A DNA stretch of 64,000 bases from contig CM049316.1 of the NCBI GenBank assembly GCA_026874595.1, positions 2,618,339 through 2,682,338 on the forward strand. The letters run 5' to 3'. This stretch comes from Sipunculus nudus (lineage: Eukaryota > Annelida > Sipuncula > Golfingiida > Sipunculidae). The notes beneath the pieces are model-generated. The model was given only the letters and a program-made list of their open reading frames with translations, was not told the DNA's origin and did no database searches. Both the position numbers and the translations under genes were made by a program. This document shows, in pieces, positions 1 to 11,965 of the stretch (the first letter of the stretch is position 1; each line of letters starts with the position of its first letter).

Positions 1-1040
1 GGTTTTTGTTTTTAAAGCTGCGCATGCATCTTGACATTTTCACCTAATTTTGTCCACATATACATCCATTTCAAATTCAATGGAAGTTGCATGGTCAAGT
101 TGTATCATGTATGATTTTATGAGTTTTTTCCAGCTCTTAGCAGTCATAATAAAAGTGTGTTCCGCTTGTGTACAGGATTTGGGCATATCATTGGGGAAGT
201 AAAAGAGTGTTTATAATGTATGTCCAATCATATCTCAGTGATCGTGAAAAGATTTTACAACAGTCAGTCACGTTATATATTCAAAACGGTCAAGGGCATA
301 TTCGTGAAATCTCAACATAACAGTCATAGCAAGTAGCAAACTGTTGATAATTACAGGATCTTTATGCTTGAGAGCAGACATGTCAACTTTGCAAATTGTT
401 CAGTATTATAGAAACTTTATGACTGAAGTCCCTAAGTATATTCCATAAGAAATCTCTGCAGGGTGTGCAGTTGTAAAGAAGTATGAAATTAAAAAAAAAA
501 GTTCTATGAAATAGAATTTTGTCTTTCCAGTACTAGTCTGTCACACGGGAACATTTACAGGTATAAGCTTTGAGTTCTTGGGCCCTTGTGTAATAGTTAA
601 TGCCGGCTTCACATCTACCGTTTTTTGGGTAGTCTTTGCCCGTTGGATCGTTAGATGAACGGATGCTACCATTTTTAAAGAACTGGTTGATATAAAAACA
701 ATTTTACAGTGTCAAGGATTTTCTAGTAGTTTTATATCCTGAAAATTACTAAATATGATGACCGAACTGGCCGATCCACTTTACCTATAGGCTGTCGTTA
801 CGTGTTACGCCAACGGCGATCCAACAGACGAAACCAGCATTGACCAAAATGGCAGGAAAATCTAGTGCATGGTGTGCAGGGTATGTGTGCGGGCTCTCAC
901 AGGCCGGAGAGGATTCAACGTTAATTCCAGATTTGTGCCGCCGAGAAACTCGGTAGGCTACAGATGGGAGGCCGGTTTTTATTTGGCGCCTTTTGCATAG
1001 GTTTATCTGCGATTGATGCCATTATCAAGCTATAAAGTGC
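1..1040. other. No recognisable gene
   Basis: AT-rich unique sequence. I see no frame with family resemblance, no splice-like gene structure and no repeat, apart from a short A-run near 490-500. Confidence 0.5.
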
Positions 1041-1621
1041 TAATACTTGCTTTGAAGTAAACTATAGCCAAAAAGGCACTTATCTTACAACTGAGTTCCT
1101 GAAGTGAAACCCATTTAATTGTCAGGATCAGAGGTTTAATACTTGCTTTGAAGCAAACTATAGCCAAAAAGGCACTTATCTTACAACTGAATTCCTGAAG
1201 TGAAAAACCATTTAAGTGTCAGGATCAGAGGTTTAATACTTGCTTTGAAGCAAACTATAGCCAAAAAGGCACTTATCTTACAACTGAATTCCTGAAGTGA
1301 AAAACCATTTAAGTGTCAGGATCAGAGGTTTAATACTTATTTTGAAGCAAACTATAGCCAAAAAGGCACTTATCTTACAACTGAATTCCTGAAGTGAAAA
1401 ACCATTTAAGTGTCAGGATCAGAGATTTAATACTTGCTTTGAAGCAAACTATAGCCAAAAAGGCACTTATCTTACAACTGAATTCCTGAAGTGAAAAACC
1501 ATTTAAGTTTCAGGATCAGAGGTTTAATACTTGCTTTGAAGCAAACTGTAGCCAAAAAGGCACTTATCTTCCAACTGAATTCCTGAAGTGAAAAACCATT
1601 TAAGTGTCAGGATCAGAGGTT
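1041..1621. repeat. Tandem array, six copies of a 97-bp unit
   Basis: Unit starts (TAATACTTGC and close variants) lie at 1041, 1137, 1234, 1331, 1428 and 1525, so the period is 96 bp once and then 97 bp. Copies 2 to 6 differ from one another at only a few bases, while the first copy is more diverged, as is common at array edges. The unit length is not a multiple of three and no long frame crosses the array, so coding is unlikely. It may be a stand-alone minisatellite or the tandem-repeat core of a non-autonomous element. I could not recognise flanking termini that would decide. Confidence 0.95.
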
Positions 1622-1932
1622 TCGTTTCATTTTATTAACAAAAAAAAACTTGAAACACGAAAGAAAGAAGAACAGGGATCATATATTCACGTGACTATTT
1701 ATGATATACAAATACATAATACCCCTGAATCACGTGATGTATGGGTACCCGTGAGACCATACTAAGTGATGACGGTGCACGTGCTCTCCAGGGCCTGCTT
1801 GAGGTAATAACAACAAACACAAACAAAAAAACATGTAAACTCAAAGTGTGGTTACTACCCAAGTACAGAAACGAAAATGTCCACACAAACAAAAACTATC
1901 ACATAAAGAGAAGCATATATAGCTTCATATAT

Positions 1933-1972
<40 letters not shown>

Positions 1973-2882
1973 AGGGGGGGAGGGAGGGAATGAACATTGC
2001 CATGACCTCCTTTCTACACTGGAGTGGTTTCTTATTACAATGTGTACGCAGTAACCTATAAGATATGGTGAAAGAGACTCTCAAGACCTTTTTTATACTT
2101 CACAAAATCAAGGATACGTCAGTATGTTTTATTCACCATGGGAAGCCTATCTGTGTCACAATATGTACCCAAATGCAATACCTACGTCAAACTCCCATTA
2201 AGGAGTGACCTGTATATGTTGTATTTGGGGCGGTACTTGTGAACACAAGGTTGCCGGGGACATTTCAGATATGTAGAGGCGTCAAGAGCTCATGAAACTG
2301 ATCCACTGTCAACAAAGGCACCTTTGTAATTCATTGAGTATACTGCTGAATGGTAAGTAACACTGCGTATAACAAACTTTTGGAAAAGTGCCAGAACGTG
2401 CCAATGAACCAAGAAAATATGGTAACTAACGGTCGAAGCAGGAATCCATACCATATATGGCATTCGTATATGGGGATCTCGACGTGCACGAAGCTATACA
2501 TGGACCTGGACCGAAAATGTAACTATAACTCCCCCTCCCGTAACTGACATTTATCATATTTTATCGAAATCTGTGTGCTAGTACCCCGTCCATATGTTTG
2601 TCTGTACATGAACAAAAAACCTCATATGAAAATGTTGTTAAAACACATGGCTGGAAGAAGGGAACAATGGAATGAATTATGGACCTCTGATTAAGATACA
2701 TAGGTACATGATGCCCTTTTTCTGGTTGTTCATCTGTTTCCTGGCAAGGACAGAAACCTGGCCTCTGGTGGAGGAATTTAGTACTATTATACTGTGCTTT
2801 AAATGTTGTGGGCCATGAGGCTATGACAATGATGCTGTGATCTTGGATTGGTAGATAATAGTGCTGATAATTACTATTTTCG
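1622..2882. other. Intergenic stretch with a (GA)n tract
   Basis: Contains a GA-rich microsatellite at about 1932-1972 followed by a short G-rich stretch. Open frames of up to about 106 codons run through the GA tract and give low-complexity RERERE peptides, so I treat them as non-coding. E-box-like CACGTG words occur near 1689 and 1731, but no promoter context is visible. Confidence 0.5.
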
Positions 2883-4015
2883 AATATTGCTAACTATAGA
2901 GGTCATAGTATTGCTAACTATATAGATTATAGTTTTGCTAACTATATAGGTCAAAGTATTGCTTACTATGTAGGTCCAAGTATTGCTAACTATGAAGTTC
3001 AAAGTATTGCTAACTATATAGGTCAAAGTATTGCTAACTATATAGGTCAAACTATTGCTAGTTATATAGGTCATAGTATTGCTAACTATAGAGGACAAAG
3101 TATTGCTTACTATGTAGGTAAGAGTATTTATAACTATATAGGCCATAGTATTGCTAACTATATAGGTCATAGTATTGCTTACTGTATAGGTAATATAGTA
3201 TTACCAACTATATAGTTCAAAGTACTGCTGACTTTATAGGTCAAAGAATTGCTAACTATATTGGTCAAAGTATTGCTAACTTTAAAGGTCATAGTATATT
3301 GCTCACTTTATAGGTAATAGTACTGCTAAATATATGGTTCATAGTATTGCTAACTATATAGGTCAAAGTATTGCTAACTATATAGGTCAAAGTATTGCTA
3401 ACTATGTAGGTCAAAGTATTGCTAGCTATGTAGGTCAAAGTACTGCTAACTATATAGGTCAAACTATTGCTAATTGTATACTTCATAGTATTGCTAACTA
3501 TATAGGTCAAAGTATTGCTAACTATACAGGTCATAGTATTGCTAATTATACAGGTCATAGTATTGCTAACTGTATGGGTCAAAGTATTGCTATTTATACA
3601 GGTCATAGTATTGCTAACTATATAGTTCAAAGTATTGCTTACTATACAGGTCATAGTATTGCTAACTAAATAGGTCAAAGTATTGCTAACTATACAGGTC
3701 ATAGTATTGCTAATTATACAGGTCATAGTATTGCTAACTATATGGGTCAAAGTATTGCCATTTATACAGGTCATAGTATTGCTAACTATATAGTTCAAAG
3801 TATTGCTAACTATTCAGGTCATAGCACTGCTGACTATATATGTCAAAGTATTGCTAACTATACAGGTCATAGTATTGTTTACTATATAGGACATAGTATT
3901 GCTAACTGTTCCGGTCATAGTATTGCTTACTAGATAGGTCATAGTATAGCTTACTATATAGGTCATATTATTGCTAACTATACAGGTCTTAGTATTAGTA
4001 ACTATATAGGTCATA
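2883..4015. repeat. Minisatellite, ~47 copies of a 24-bp unit
   Basis: The basic unit is 24 bp, of the form CATAGTATTGCTAACTATAT plus AGGT, with many single-base variants. Because 24 is a multiple of three, both strands stay open for long stretches: the minus strand at 3289-3798 reads as an eight-residue repeat (YIVSNTLT-like), and the plus strand at 3334-3669 reads as ANYIGQSI-like. There is a higher-order duplication. The variant containing TATGGGTCAAAG appears at 3573 and again at 3741, exactly 168 bp (seven units) apart, with matching neighbouring units. The two edges are the most degenerate. I regard the open frames as a by-product of unit length, not as genes. Confidence 0.95.
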
Positions 4016-5554
4016 TGTATACTGTTCTTTCCATTCTTTCTCTCTTTTATCGTGAAACACTCTGGTGTCTTCAGCAATATATATATACACGATCATCATA
4101 TGAGATTAGTAATTGTCATCAAAACCGACAGATGCCTTGAAAAAGTATAATGTTGTGAAGGTGGAATTTAATGGGTTGAAACGATGTCAATTTGTTGGTT
4201 TCCCTGACGTGTACAGTTTAACATATTGCAGTATTTGCATATAATTAAGCTGGAAAAGCAGATGCTCTTAGAAAAGCAATGATAGCTACCAATAACGTTA
4301 TTCCTGAGGCTGACGGTCAGAGGGTAAAACTGATAATTGACGTGAAACGGTCAGAATGATTAGAGCATTTAATGGTTTGGCCAGCTCTGGTTGACTGTTA
4401 TTTGGCCATAAACAATTTGGCATTTAAACAAAAGGAAACATAATTCGATTTTCCTTGAAAATTATCATAATTTTAGATGAATGATTAGCGTTTCTTCATT
4501 AATTTATTAGTGTGTGATGTCCTGCTGCTTGTTGGAGTTTATTCAGAAGGAGATCTTACACACCAAATTCAGGCCAGAATTTAGAAAAATTTGATATGAA
4601 AGCCCCATGTTCTTCACATGTTATAAATGACACACTATCAAAGAAAACATTATTAAAACATTATTGTAAGGAAGCCAAACTTCAGTTTCTTTATAACCCT
4701 GTTATATTTTTATGGGAATTTCATACATCCCTGTGACGTGACTGCAACATCCACGGCGAGTGACCAGTGGCGACATCGCTAATAGCCGAGGATGATGTGA
4801 TTTTGAGTAATTGTAGGTTTAACAGCGAGACCAGAACTTCATTGTTTCGGTGAGAACAGACAGCTCATTCTAGCTGTTAACGGCTAACCGTTTGCTGAAA
4901 TAATGATTCCATTTGATGCATATCTCCCGAATTTGTTTTGTTTACTCATGTGTGGAGAGTATGACCTACGGGATCGAGGTACTTTATGGTTACCTTATTC
5001 TAAGACGGGTTGTCTTGTAGAGCTGCGTCAACCCTCAAGTATAGGACAGTCTGTTCCACTTAGTAATGTTCATGATAATTTAGGAGTACATGTATTTTAC
5101 ATTATAAATTGGCTGATTGATTCCGCAAAAAAAAAAAAACTGCAGGGAAGGAATGAACCATAGACCCAATTAAAAAGAACATGAAACGAAAAAAAAACAT
5201 AGACCTATGTGGCAAACTACCAGTAGGCCTATAAATGAATAAAATCAATATTTGTAGAGCAGTTTATTCCTGAAAACATTTCAGTCTTAATGATGATTGT
5301 CAAGGTAGCTGGTCACATGTATCAAAACTAAAGTCCTGCTGCATGTTATCGGTTGGTTAGTTTAATATACAATTAAATAAAAATGTTAATATCATAATTA
5401 GGTAATCAACGAAAGGAGACGCCAGGTCACATGACCACTAGACCCAGAAGAACCAAGATGGGTGTAAAATGTTTTTACAATAAATAAGTATTTTTTTCGT
5501 CATGAAGCTTTTAATCTTTTACTAGACCTTAGTCTTTAGTCCACCCCTATGTAA
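4016..5554. other. No recognisable gene
   Basis: AT-rich spacer between two minisatellites. An 86-codon frame at 4903-5163 (+) has no recognisable motif and ends in a lysine run encoded by poly-A, so I do not call it a gene. Confidence 0.45.
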
Positions 5555-8500
5555 TCCTGTATGACGAGATGTCAATTTTAGAATATACTTGTGTAAACCT
5601 GTATGACGAGATGTCAATTTTAGAATATACTTGTGTAAACCTGTATGACGAGATGTCAATTTTAGAATATACTTGTGTAAACCTGTATGACGAGATGTCA
5701 ATTTTAGAATATACTTGTGTAAACCTGTATGACGATATGTCAATTTTAAAATATACTTGTGTAAACCTGTATGACGATATGTCAATTTTAGAATATACTT
5801 GTGTAAACCTGTATGACGATATGTCAATTTTAGAATATACTTGTGTAAACCTGTATGACGATATGTCAATTTTAGAATATACTTGTGTAAACCTGTATGA
5901 GGATATGTCAATTTTAGAACATACCTGTGTAAACCTGTATGAGTATATGTAAATTTTTGAATATACTTGTGTAAACCTGTATGATGAGATGTCAATTTTA
6001 GAATATACTTGTGTAAACCTGTATGAGGATATGTCAATTTTAGAACATATCTGTGTAAACCTGTATGAGTATATGTAAATTTTTGAATATACTTGTGTAA
6101 ACCTGTATGACGATATTTCAATTTTAGAATATACTTGTGTAAACCTGTATGAGGATATGTCAATTTTAGAATATACTTGTGTAAACCTGTATGACGATAT
6201 GACAATATTTTAATATACTTGTGTAAACCTGTATGACGATTTATCAATTTTAGAATATACTTGTGTAAATCTGTATGATGAGATGTCATGTTTAGAACAT
6301 ACCTGTGTAAACCTGTATGAGTATATGTAAATTTTTGAATATACTTGTGTAAACCTGTATGATGAGATGTCAATTTTAGAATATACTTGTGTAAACCTGT
6401 ATGAGGATATGTAAATTTTAGAACATACCTGTGTAAACCTGTATGAGTATATGTAAATTTTTGAATATACTTGTGTAAACCTGTATGATGAGATGTCAAT
6501 TTTAGAATATACTTGTGTAAACCTGTATGAGGATATGTCAATTTTAGAACATACCTGTGTAAACCTGTATGAGTATATGTAAATTTTTGAATATACTTGT
6601 GTAAACCTGTATGATGAGATGTCAATTTTAGAATATACTTGTGTAAACCTGTATGAGGATATGTCAATTTTAGAACATACCTGTGTAAACCTGTATGACG
6701 ATATGACAATATTTTAATATACTTGTGTAAACCTGTATGACGATTTATCAATTTTAGAATATACTTGTGTAAATCTGTATGATGAGATGTCATGTTTAGA
6801 ACATACCTGTGTAAACCTGTATGAGTATATGTAAATTTTTGAATATACTTGTGTAAACCTGTATGATGAGATGTCAATTTTAGAATATACTTGTGTAAAC
6901 CTGTATGAGGATATGTCAATTTTAGAACATACCTGTGTAAACCTGTATGAGTATATGTAAATTTTTGAATATACTTGTGTAAACCTGTATGATGAGATGT
7001 CAATTTTAGAATATACTTGTGTAAACCTGTATGAGGATATGTCAATTTTAGAACATACCTGTGTAAACCTGTATGAGTATATGTAAATTTTTGAATATAC
7101 TTGTGTAAACCTGTATGATGAGATGTCAATTTTAGAATATACTTGTGTAAACCTGTATGAGGATATGTCAATTTTAGAACATACCTGTGTAAACCTGTAT
7201 GAGTATATGTCAATTTTAGAACATATCTGTGTAAACCTGTATGAGTATATGTAAATTTTTGAATATACTTGTGTAAACCTGTATGATGAGATGTCAGTTT
7301 TAGAATATACTTGTGTAAACCTGTATGAGGATATGTCAATTTTAGAATATACTTGTGTAAACCTGTATGACGATATGACAATATTTTAATATACTTGTGT
7401 AAACCTGTATGACGATTTATCAATTTTAGAATATACTTGTGTAAATCTGTATGATGAGATGTCATGTTTAGAACATACCTGTGTAAACCTGTATGAGTAT
7501 ATGTAAATTTTTGAATATACTTGTGTAAACCTGTATGATGAGGTGTCAATTTTAGAATATACTTGTGTAAACCTGTATGAGGATATGTCAATTTTAGAAC
7601 ATACCTGTGTAAACCTGTATGAGTATATGTAAATTTTTGAATATACTTGTGTAAACCTGTATGATGAGATGTCAATTTTAGAATATACTTGTGTAAACCT
7701 GTATGAGGATATGTCAATTTTAGAACATACCTGTGTAAACCTGTATGACGATATGACAATATTTTAATATACTTGTGTAAACCTATATGACGATTTATCA
7801 ATTTTAGAATATACTTGTGTAAATCTGTATGATGAGATGTCATGTTTAGAACATACCTGTGTAAACCTGTATGAGTATATGTAAATTTTTGAATATACTT
7901 GTGTAAACCTGTATGATGAGATGTCAATTTTAGAATATACTTGTGTAAACCTGTATGAGGATATGTCAATTTTAGAACATACCTGTGTAAACCTGTATGA
8001 GTATATGTAAATTTTTGAATATACTTGTGTAAACCTGTATGATGAGATGTCAATTTTAGAATATACTTGTGTAAACCTGTATGAGGATATGTCAATTTTA
8101 GAACATATCTGTGTAAACCTGTATGAGTATATGTAAATTTTTTAATATACTTGTGTAAACCTGTATGATGAGATGTCAGTTTTAGAATATACTTGTGTAA
8201 ACCTGTATGAGGATATGTCAATTTTAGAATATACTTGTGTAAACCTGTATGACGATATGACAATATTTTAATATACTTGTGTAAACCTGTATGACGATTT
8301 ATCAATTTTAGAATATACTTGTGTAAATCTGTATGATGAGATGTCATGTTTAGAACATACCTGTGTAAACCTGTATGAGTATATGTAAATTTTTGAATAT
8401 ACTTGTGTAAACCTGTATGATGAGATGTCAATTTTAGAATATACTTGTGTAAACCTGTATGAGGATATGTCAATTTTAGAACATACCTGTGTAAACCTGT

Positions 8501-9886
8501 ATGAGTATATGTAAATTTTTGAATATACTTGTGTAAACCTGTATGATGAGATGTCAATTTTAGAATATACTTGTGTAAACCTGTATGAGGATATGTCAAT
8601 TTTAGAACATACCTGTGTAAACCTGTATGAGTATATGTAAATTTTTGAATATACTTGTGTAAACCTGTATGATGAGATGTCAATTTTAGAATATACTTGT
8701 GTAAACCTGTATGAGGATATGTCAATTTTAGAACATACCTGTGTAAACCTGTATGACGATATGACAATATTTTAATATACTTGTGTAAACCTGTATGACG
8801 ATTTATCAATTTTAGAATATACTTGTGTAAATCTGTATGATGAGATGTCATGTTTAGAACATACCTGTGTAAACCTGTATGAGTATATGTAAATTTTTGA
8901 ATATACTTGTGTAAACCTGTATGATGAGATGTCAATTTTAGAATATACTTGTGTAAACCTGTATGAGGATATGTCAATTTTAGAACATACCTGTGTAAAC
9001 CTGTATGAGTATATGTAAATTTTTGAATATACTTGTGTAAACCTGTATGATGAGATGTCAATTTTAGAATATACTTGTGTAAACCTGTATGAGGATATGT
9101 CAATTTTAGAACATACCTGTGTAAACCTGTATGAGTATATGTAAATTTTTGAATATACTTGTGTAAACCTGTATGATGAGATGTCAATTTTAGAATATAC
9201 TTGTGTAAACCTGTATGAGGATATGTCAATTTTAGAACATACCTGTGTAAACCTGTATGACGATATGACAATATTTTAATATACTTGTGTAAACCTGTAT
9301 GACGATTTATCAATTTTAGAATATACTTGTGTAAATCTGTATGATGAGATGTCATGTTTAGAACATACCTGTGTAAACCTGTATGAGTATATGTAAATTT
9401 TTGAATATACTTGTGTAAACCTGTATGATGAGATGTCAATTATAGAATATACTTGTGTAAACCTGTATGAGGATATGTCAATTTTAGAACATACCTGTGA
9501 AAACCTGTAGGAGTATATGTTAATTTTTGAATATACTTGTGTAAACCTCTATGATGAGATGTCAATTTTAGAATATACTTGTGTAAACCTGTATGAGGAT
9601 ATGTAAATTTTAGAACATACCTGTGTAAACCTGTATGAGTATATGTAAATTTTTGAATATACTTGTGTAAACCTGTATGATGAGATGTCAATTTTAGAAT
9701 ATACTTGTGTAAACCTGTATGAGGATATGTCAATTTTAGAACATACCTGTGTAAACCTGTATGACGATATGACAATATTTTAATATACTTGTGTAAACCT
9801 GTATGACGATTTATCAATTTTAGAATATACTTGTGTAAATCTGTATGATGAGATGTCATGTTTAGAACATACTTGCCAAATTGCAA
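5522..9886 (-). other. Long open frame through the satellite; probably not a gene
   Basis: Read on the minus strand from 9886 to 5522 the frame spans about 1,455 codons, almost all of it a 14-residue repeat. A single T-to-A change relative to the monomer consensus at 9442 turns a lysine codon into TAA and divides it into pieces of 148 and 1,305 codons. There is no signal peptide, cysteine pattern or non-repetitive domain. The residues before the repeat are a handful and those after it are only a short GGLKTKV-like tail. A 42-bp unit is a multiple of three, so one stop-free phase is enough to keep the whole array open. A genuine repetitive protein cannot be excluded without RNA data, but the monomer variants are mostly non-synonymous and I see no start context or splice signals. 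Confidence 0.2.
5555..9874. repeat. Large 42-bp satellite array with a 504-bp higher-order repeat
   Basis: About 103 monomers of 42 bp, each containing the GTGTAAACCTGTATGA core, fill 4.3 kb. Diagnostic monomers carrying GTCATGTTTAGAAC begin at 6285, 6789, 7461, 7839, 8343, 8847, 9351 and 9855. Their spacings are 504, 672, 378, 504, 504, 504 and 504 bp, all whole multiples of 42, which shows a dominant 12-monomer unit plus one 16-monomer and one 9-monomer variant. The left ~0.7 kb has simpler, near-identical monomers without the higher-order pattern. On the minus strand a 14-residue peptide repeat (HTGLHKYI core) stays open throughout apart from one stop at 9440-9442. Most monomer differences change the amino acid, which argues against selection on a protein. 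Confidence 0.97.
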
Positions 9887-10624
9887 ACGTTATCTCAGTT
9901 ACAGGCCCTCTGATGATTCAGACACGTTTGTGCACATTGTCATTATTTATTCCTTGTTGATCACATCTACACGCCTAAGTACCGACATGACAGCATTGTA
10001 ACGAGAGCATACTGCTTAGGCTTTGCCACCCCCCCCCCCCCAACACACACACACTTCTTTGAGAAGTGATGTAAATTCCATAAATTTGCATGTGCATTGG
10101 AAATCAATTGTATTTCTTCTCAGTCTACATGCCTCATGTGAAAACAACTGTGACTCATTGTGTGAATCATTTCATAATTGATTTTGTTTAGAGTCAAAGG
10201 TCGGTACTGTGTAGGCTTAATTTTTACATGTAAAAGAAAACAAATACATTTAATGCAATTCATTTTATTATGAATGGTTGGAAATATACTAAAAACAAAT
10301 AATCTGATACTGAGGTCTGCTTTGTAATAAACCATTTTCTTTTTATTGCTCAATTTGTAATTATACATGAATGAAATCAGGTCAGTTTTCTGTAAATTAA
10401 TTGTTCTTGGAAACATTGTCAATTGCAACTTGCTCATGTTAGTTTGACAATGGTCCGGTATATCCTATGCCTCTGATACACCTTTATTTGTTTCGTGCTT
10501 CATACCAGTCACGCCTATGGATTTGAGTAAAATTAAAGACGTACAATTAGCACACATGATTCTGCAAATTCAATATCTAATAATTGGAATTTTTTGGGTG
10601 GTGCAACATGCAATTAAAAGTAGG

Positions 10625-10628
<4 letters not shown>

Positions 10629-10672
<44 letters not shown>
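10629..10672. repeat. (TA)n microsatellite
   Basis: Uninterrupted TA dinucleotides. Confidence 0.98.
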
Positions 10673-10677
<5 letters not shown>

Positions 10678-10762
10678 ATAGAGAAAAATTACACTGTAAA
10701 TTCACTACAGACTCACGGGATGCGACCCGATCCTCAGGTGAATGTTGTTACAATCTTTATAG

Positions 10763-10764
<2 letters not shown>

Positions 10765-10844
<80 letters not shown>
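10765..10844. repeat. (TA)n microsatellite
   Basis: TA dinucleotides with a single C interruption at about 10796. Confidence 0.98.
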
Positions 10845-10846
<2 letters not shown>

Positions 10847-11879
10847 TGCACATGCGTGGAGTCTCATTTCATCACGAGTGTACTTGAATTAATGAAAACC
10901 GCAGCTATGGTTGTTTTGTAGCAAAACTATGTTAAAAAACAGGAAACCACCAAGGAAATATAACCAGGCTAAAGTATACGTGTATTGCGGCTTAATCAAA
11001 GTGTTAATTCCGTTTTATGATATCATAAAAAATCCTATTCAACACAGGGAATATAGTAAGTTATGGAAAACCTGAGAGTTTGGCCAACACGCAGGTACCA
11101 GTTATTCGCATGTATTCATTCTTCGACTGACGACGGCTGATAAAAGTGTTATATAAATTTATGGTCGTACTTTAATGATTATATCCATGTTAATATACAC
11201 ATAACCATAGGTTTCTGTTATATGTGTGTGTTTGTGTGTATGTATGTGTGCGTGCTTGGTCGTACGTGCTTTCCCCAAGTTTTATTCATCACGAGTACAC
11301 AGATTCATGAGCGAAGACACGTCCTTTCATAGAATATACAAGATCAAAGTATTAAATTAAGTTCTGTTGATATGACTGAAAACAAGGGAGTTTGGGAAGT
11401 TAATATTCGTGCAAATGTAAACTTGAAAAAGAAAAAAAGATGGAAACAGAATTATCAATAAAATGTATCCAAATATAACACAAATTGATTGTATCCACCT
11501 CTATTTTAAGGCTTGTTTGGTCTGTTTATGCTGCTATAACTTATGATATGCCACTCACACGACCACGTGATGACATATAACTGGGATTACACGATGGCTT
11601 TCAACGCGCTGCAGATGAAATGTAACGGGCTGGCTTGAAAACGAGCAGGACAACAGGCGTCAATACACACGAGATTATATCAAACGAGCCAGCCAGGGAA
11701 CAACTAATAAAAAATCATCCTCCTGCGTTCTTCCCACATTGTTCCCACATGTAATTCAGACACAGCATGTCGTCATGTTTCTCAGAACAATACAATTTAT
11801 CACTCAGATATAAGTAAAAAATTTAATACTAAATTATGTTTTTTTGATGTGTACGATTTGTGTCCGTGTGTGCGATATA

Positions 11880-11965
11880 CAGTTAAATCCCTCTAACACG
11901 ACCACTTGCTGGACCAGCCAAAGTGGTCGTGTTATCGGGTTGGTCGTGCTGGTGGGAGGTTTTAA
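11880..11965 (+). mobile_element. pogo/Tigger-like terminal fragment with hairpin
   Basis: A TA dinucleotide is followed by CAGTTAAATCCCTCTAA, then a perfect 14-bp inverted pair, TAACACGACCACTT at 11894-11907 and AAGTGGTCGTGTTA at 11921-11934. The 13-nt loop contains GGACC. Pogo/Tigger-family DNA transposons typically insert at TA, start with CAG, and have this subterminal hairpin with a GGGACC-like loop, so this looks like one element end. I did not find the opposite end or any transposase frame. The same architecture recurs at 51733-51800 with different arms. Confidence 0.6.

Larger units (their letters stand above)
9875..11880. other. Intergenic, with C-run and (TA)n tracts
   Basis: Holds a C13 run at 10029-10041 followed by a (CA)n stretch, and (TA)n microsatellites at 10629-10672 and 10765-10844. 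A 105-codon minus frame at 10120-10437 has no recognisable domain. Nothing else is supportable. Confidence 0.5.

Noticed and set aside
1741-2061. 106-codon plus-strand frame
   Set aside because: It runs through a (GA)n tract, giving a low-complexity RERERE peptide, with no domain and an overlapping antisense frame of the same kind.
5569-5952. 127-codon plus-strand frame in the 42-bp array
   Set aside because: It is the opposite-strand reading of the same satellite (SILEYTCVNLYD repeat). It closes where monomers carry TATGTAAAT and shows no independent support.
5555-9874. Zinc-finger-like reading of the HTGLHKY repeat
   Set aside because: HTG..KY recalls the C2H2 linker, but the repeat has no cysteines and the 14-residue period does not fit zinc fingers.
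1041-9874. CRISPR array
   Set aside because: The direct repeats have no unique spacers; the units are contiguous, and the genome is eukaryotic.
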